Assembly (NCBI GenBank): GCA_937960715.1
Contig: CALGOO010000008.1
Coordinates: 1-15,080 of the forward strand
DNA: 15,080 nt
DNA from: an uncultured Candidatus Competibacteraceae bacterium
Lineage (GTDB): Bacteria; Pseudomonadota; Gammaproteobacteria; Competibacterales; Competibacteraceae
Direction: 5' to 3'
The position numbers and the translations under genes were made by a program. Below the pieces are notes generated by a model. That model saw nothing but the letters and a program-made list of their open reading frames with translations, was not told where the DNA came from and did no database searches. Within the stretch, counting starts at the first letter, position 1, and every line of letters starts with the position of its first letter. This document shows, piece after piece, positions 14,050 through 15,080 of the stretch.

Positions 14050-14244
14050 ATGGATATTCCCGCTATAAATATCTGCGTATCCACCTTGTGCGGAAGCATA
14101 CTTAAACTTAATACCATACTTTGTCTCGATTTCGGTCACGAGTCGATGTGAATTTTTCGCATATTCCACAATATCGTGCCGCGCTTCTTCATCGAGTTGC
14201 TTTTGCACCTTGTATTTAGCTTCTAAAAGGGGGTTGGTGATCAT
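14044..14244 (-). CDS. Small putative antitoxin paired with PIN toxin
   Basis: 66-aa protein (MITNPLLEAKYKVQKQLDEE...) with an amphipathic helical N-terminus; the middle (YAKNSHRLVTEIETKYGIKFKY) is also helical. It begins within the toxin gene (29-nt overlap) behind a good ribosome site (GGAGAC), so translation is coupled. The N-terminus resembles small partner proteins of PIN toxins (NP..EAKY..QKQLDEEA..), but I cannot name the family. The stop lies in the attC-like left core. Toxin neutralisation is inferred from position only. AT-rich relative to the chromosome to the left. Confidence 0.68.
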   Translation of the reverse strand: MITNPLLEAKYKVQKQLDEEARHDIVEYAKNSHRLVTEIETKYGIKFKYASAQGGYADIYSGNIHA

Positions 14245-14713
14245 GGTTTGTCTCCGTGAATAGTTCTAGTGGGGTAGTGATTTCCGGGGTAAGTAAATTT
14301 AATCTAGCGTTTATAATGCGGATATGCTGCTTTTTATTTGCATTAGCTAGATGATTGCAGTTCCAAGTAAGTAAGAAATCAATTTTGTAGTACGAGGCAT
14401 AGGCTAAATGAATAGCATCGCCAGTAAGGGAGCGAGGCATGAGATAGTTGTCAAGGTATACTTGAGCTATTTCAAAGATTCGTGCGTCAGGTAGAAGCAC
14501 TTGAATCTCGGAAACACAACCCATTAGCTTTTGCTTGTTCGGATAATCTCCGCTACTCAACTCTATAATACTTTCTTCAGAAATATATAGCTCGAAATTT
14601 TCCCGCTCTTCCTCCCACCATTTGCGCGTAACTTCAATATAGGTTTTTATGCTTTCCCTTTCGTCAAAAAGATAGCTTGGGATAGTGCTATCAAGATAAA
14701 TTGATCTTTTCAT
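14216..14713 (-). CDS. PIN-domain (VapC-like) toxin
   Basis: 165-aa predicted ribonuclease. The N-terminal MKRSIYLDSTIPSYLFDE carries the expected first catalytic aspartate D8. Further PIN acidic positions are probably E51 (SIIELSSGD), D99 (LTGDAIHLAYA) and D112 (YKIDFLLTWNCNHLAN). It ends ITTPLELFTE. This full-length form shows what the copy at 12248-12592 has lost. GAGAG lies just before the ATG. The gene is AT-rich and is the first gene of its cassette, 48 bp after attC-like site 4. The small overlapping downstream gene is presumably its antitoxin. Family assignment is good; RNA target unknown. Confidence 0.82.
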   Translation of the reverse strand: MKRSIYLDSTIPSYLFDERESIKTYIEVTRKWWEEERENFELYISEESIIELSSGDYPNKQKLMGCVSEIQVLLPDARIFEIAQVYLDNYLMPRSLTGDAIHLAYASYYKIDFLLTWNCNHLANANKKQHIRIINARLNLLTPEITTPLELFTETNHDHQPPFRS

Positions 14714-14761
14714 GTTTACTCTCGTATGGTACGGCGTTTGTTATGAATATATTCCCATACC

Positions 14762-14821
14762 GCCTAATAACTTCGTTCACCTACCGCGCGTAGTACGTTG
14801 CGGTGAAATGCCCAGTTAGGC
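14762..14821 (-). other. attC-like site 4
   Basis: On the minus strand a perfect left core GCCTAAC (14821-14815) and a near-core ATTAGGC (14768-14762, one base from GTTAGGC, preceded by GTT) flank a 46-bp interior with TTCACCGC / GCGGTAGGTGAA stems. Total 60 bp. The 35-bp repeat overlaps its outer edge (..CCCGCCTAAC). Confidence 0.55.
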
Positions 14822-14853
14822 GGGTTTCTCTTTGCTCTACCTGCCCTACGCGC
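14819..14853. repeat. 35-bp GGCGGG repeat, copy 2
   Basis: Same unit as 13362-13396 with 3 mismatches. It overlaps by 3 bp the left core of attC-like site 4, so the repeat abuts a cassette boundary here. Confidence 0.65.
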
Positions 14854-14907
14854 TTTTCCGCCCGGAGTCAGCTTGATCCACGTGGTTGTGCGGCGCGAAG
14901 CGCCAAG

Positions 14908-14966
14908 CAAGCAGCGGATTGTATCCGCTGCCCCGTTGTCGCGGGCGCGGAGCGATCACGACAACG
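14908..14966. repeat. 59-bp repeat, copy 2
   Basis: About 54 of 59 positions match copy 1 at 12594-12652. The internal palindrome GCAGCGGATTGTATCCGCTGC is nearly perfect here. As in copy 1, the GTTGTCG end coincides with the right core of an attC-like site. Confidence 0.75.
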
Positions 14967-15015
14967 CCAAAATCACCCGCCGACGAAGGAGGTCGGGTGG
15001 ATTTATTCGTTGGGC
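14959..15015 (-). other. attC-like site 5
   Basis: On the minus strand the left core GCCCAAC (15015-15009) fits RYYYAAC. It is followed by a strong stem (AAATCCACCCGAC / GTCGGCGGGTGATTT) and GGC-GTTGTCG (14965-14959), the same degenerate right core as site 2. Total 57 bp. Confidence 0.58.
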
Positions 15016-15080
15016 AAAATTTTTAAGAGCCTATGCGAAAAGTATAAACTCAGGGTACACATTTATGACGGGCACTCTTC

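Larger units (their letters stand above)
14714..15080. other. Gene-free end of the cassette array
   Basis: No full gene is seen. The stretch holds attC-like sites 4 and 5, the second copies of the 35-bp and 59-bp repeats, and between the sites a cassette-sized segment without ORF. At the right edge the minus strand has a short open frame ending at a TAG at 15031-15033 (last residues VPVINVYPEFILFA). It could be the end of another cassette gene, but 15 codons are too few to call it. Confidence 0.45.

Noticed and set aside
15031..15080. C-terminal end of a further minus-strand cassette gene
   Set aside because: Only 15 codons are visible before the window edge, too few to distinguish from chance.

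Overview
The window reads as a chromosomal segment of a GC-rich proteobacterium, most likely a gammaproteobacterium. Evidence: long high-GC genes with classical signal peptides and lipoboxes, a MltD-type LysM transglycosylase, a PerM-type permease beside a CDP-alcohol phosphatidyltransferase, and a good match to the proteobacterial Pho box. The species cannot be fixed from the sequence alone.

Positions 1-3526 hold envelope housekeeping genes. An AI-2E/PerM family permease (minus, running off the left edge) follows a CDP-alcohol phosphatidyltransferase (minus). A secreted Sel1-repeat protein (plus) converges on a lipoprotein lytic transglycosylase of the MltD type (minus).

Positions 3700-7773 hold a two-gene plus-strand unit. 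A PhoX/DUF839-like lipoprotein has a Pho-box-like 7-4-7 direct repeat upstream, and is followed after 66 bp by a large lipoprotein with two CXXCH haem sites. A putative esterase (7980-8708) converges on a noticeably AT-richer orphan periplasmic binding protein (8771-10048). A 2-aminoethylphosphonate transaminase, phnW (10439-11596), closes the ordinary part. PhoX-like, PhnW and the Pho box suggest phosphorus acquisition, but no phnX or transporter is present.

Positions 11600-15080 are accessory DNA. I read it as a cluster of attC-like sites without an integrase (a CALIN-type integron cassette array) on the minus strand. Five sites of about 57-64 bp share one orientation, with RYYYAAC-type left cores. 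Cassette content is toxin-antitoxin-like: a full-length PIN toxin with a small partner, a frameshifted membrane protein, a BrnT toxin with a partner whose C-terminus is encoded by an attC site, and a 5'-truncated PIN toxin with an intact small partner. Stop codons of two partner genes lie inside the attC left core. The last attC site is split by a 142-bp palindromic MITE-like element. Removing it with one copy of a TTA duplication restores the GTTAGGC core exactly. Two other repeat families decorate the array: a 59-bp element present twice, and short GTAGG-type palindromes.

In the accessory part, readings rest on motif recognition by eye. No alignment, folding or database search was run.
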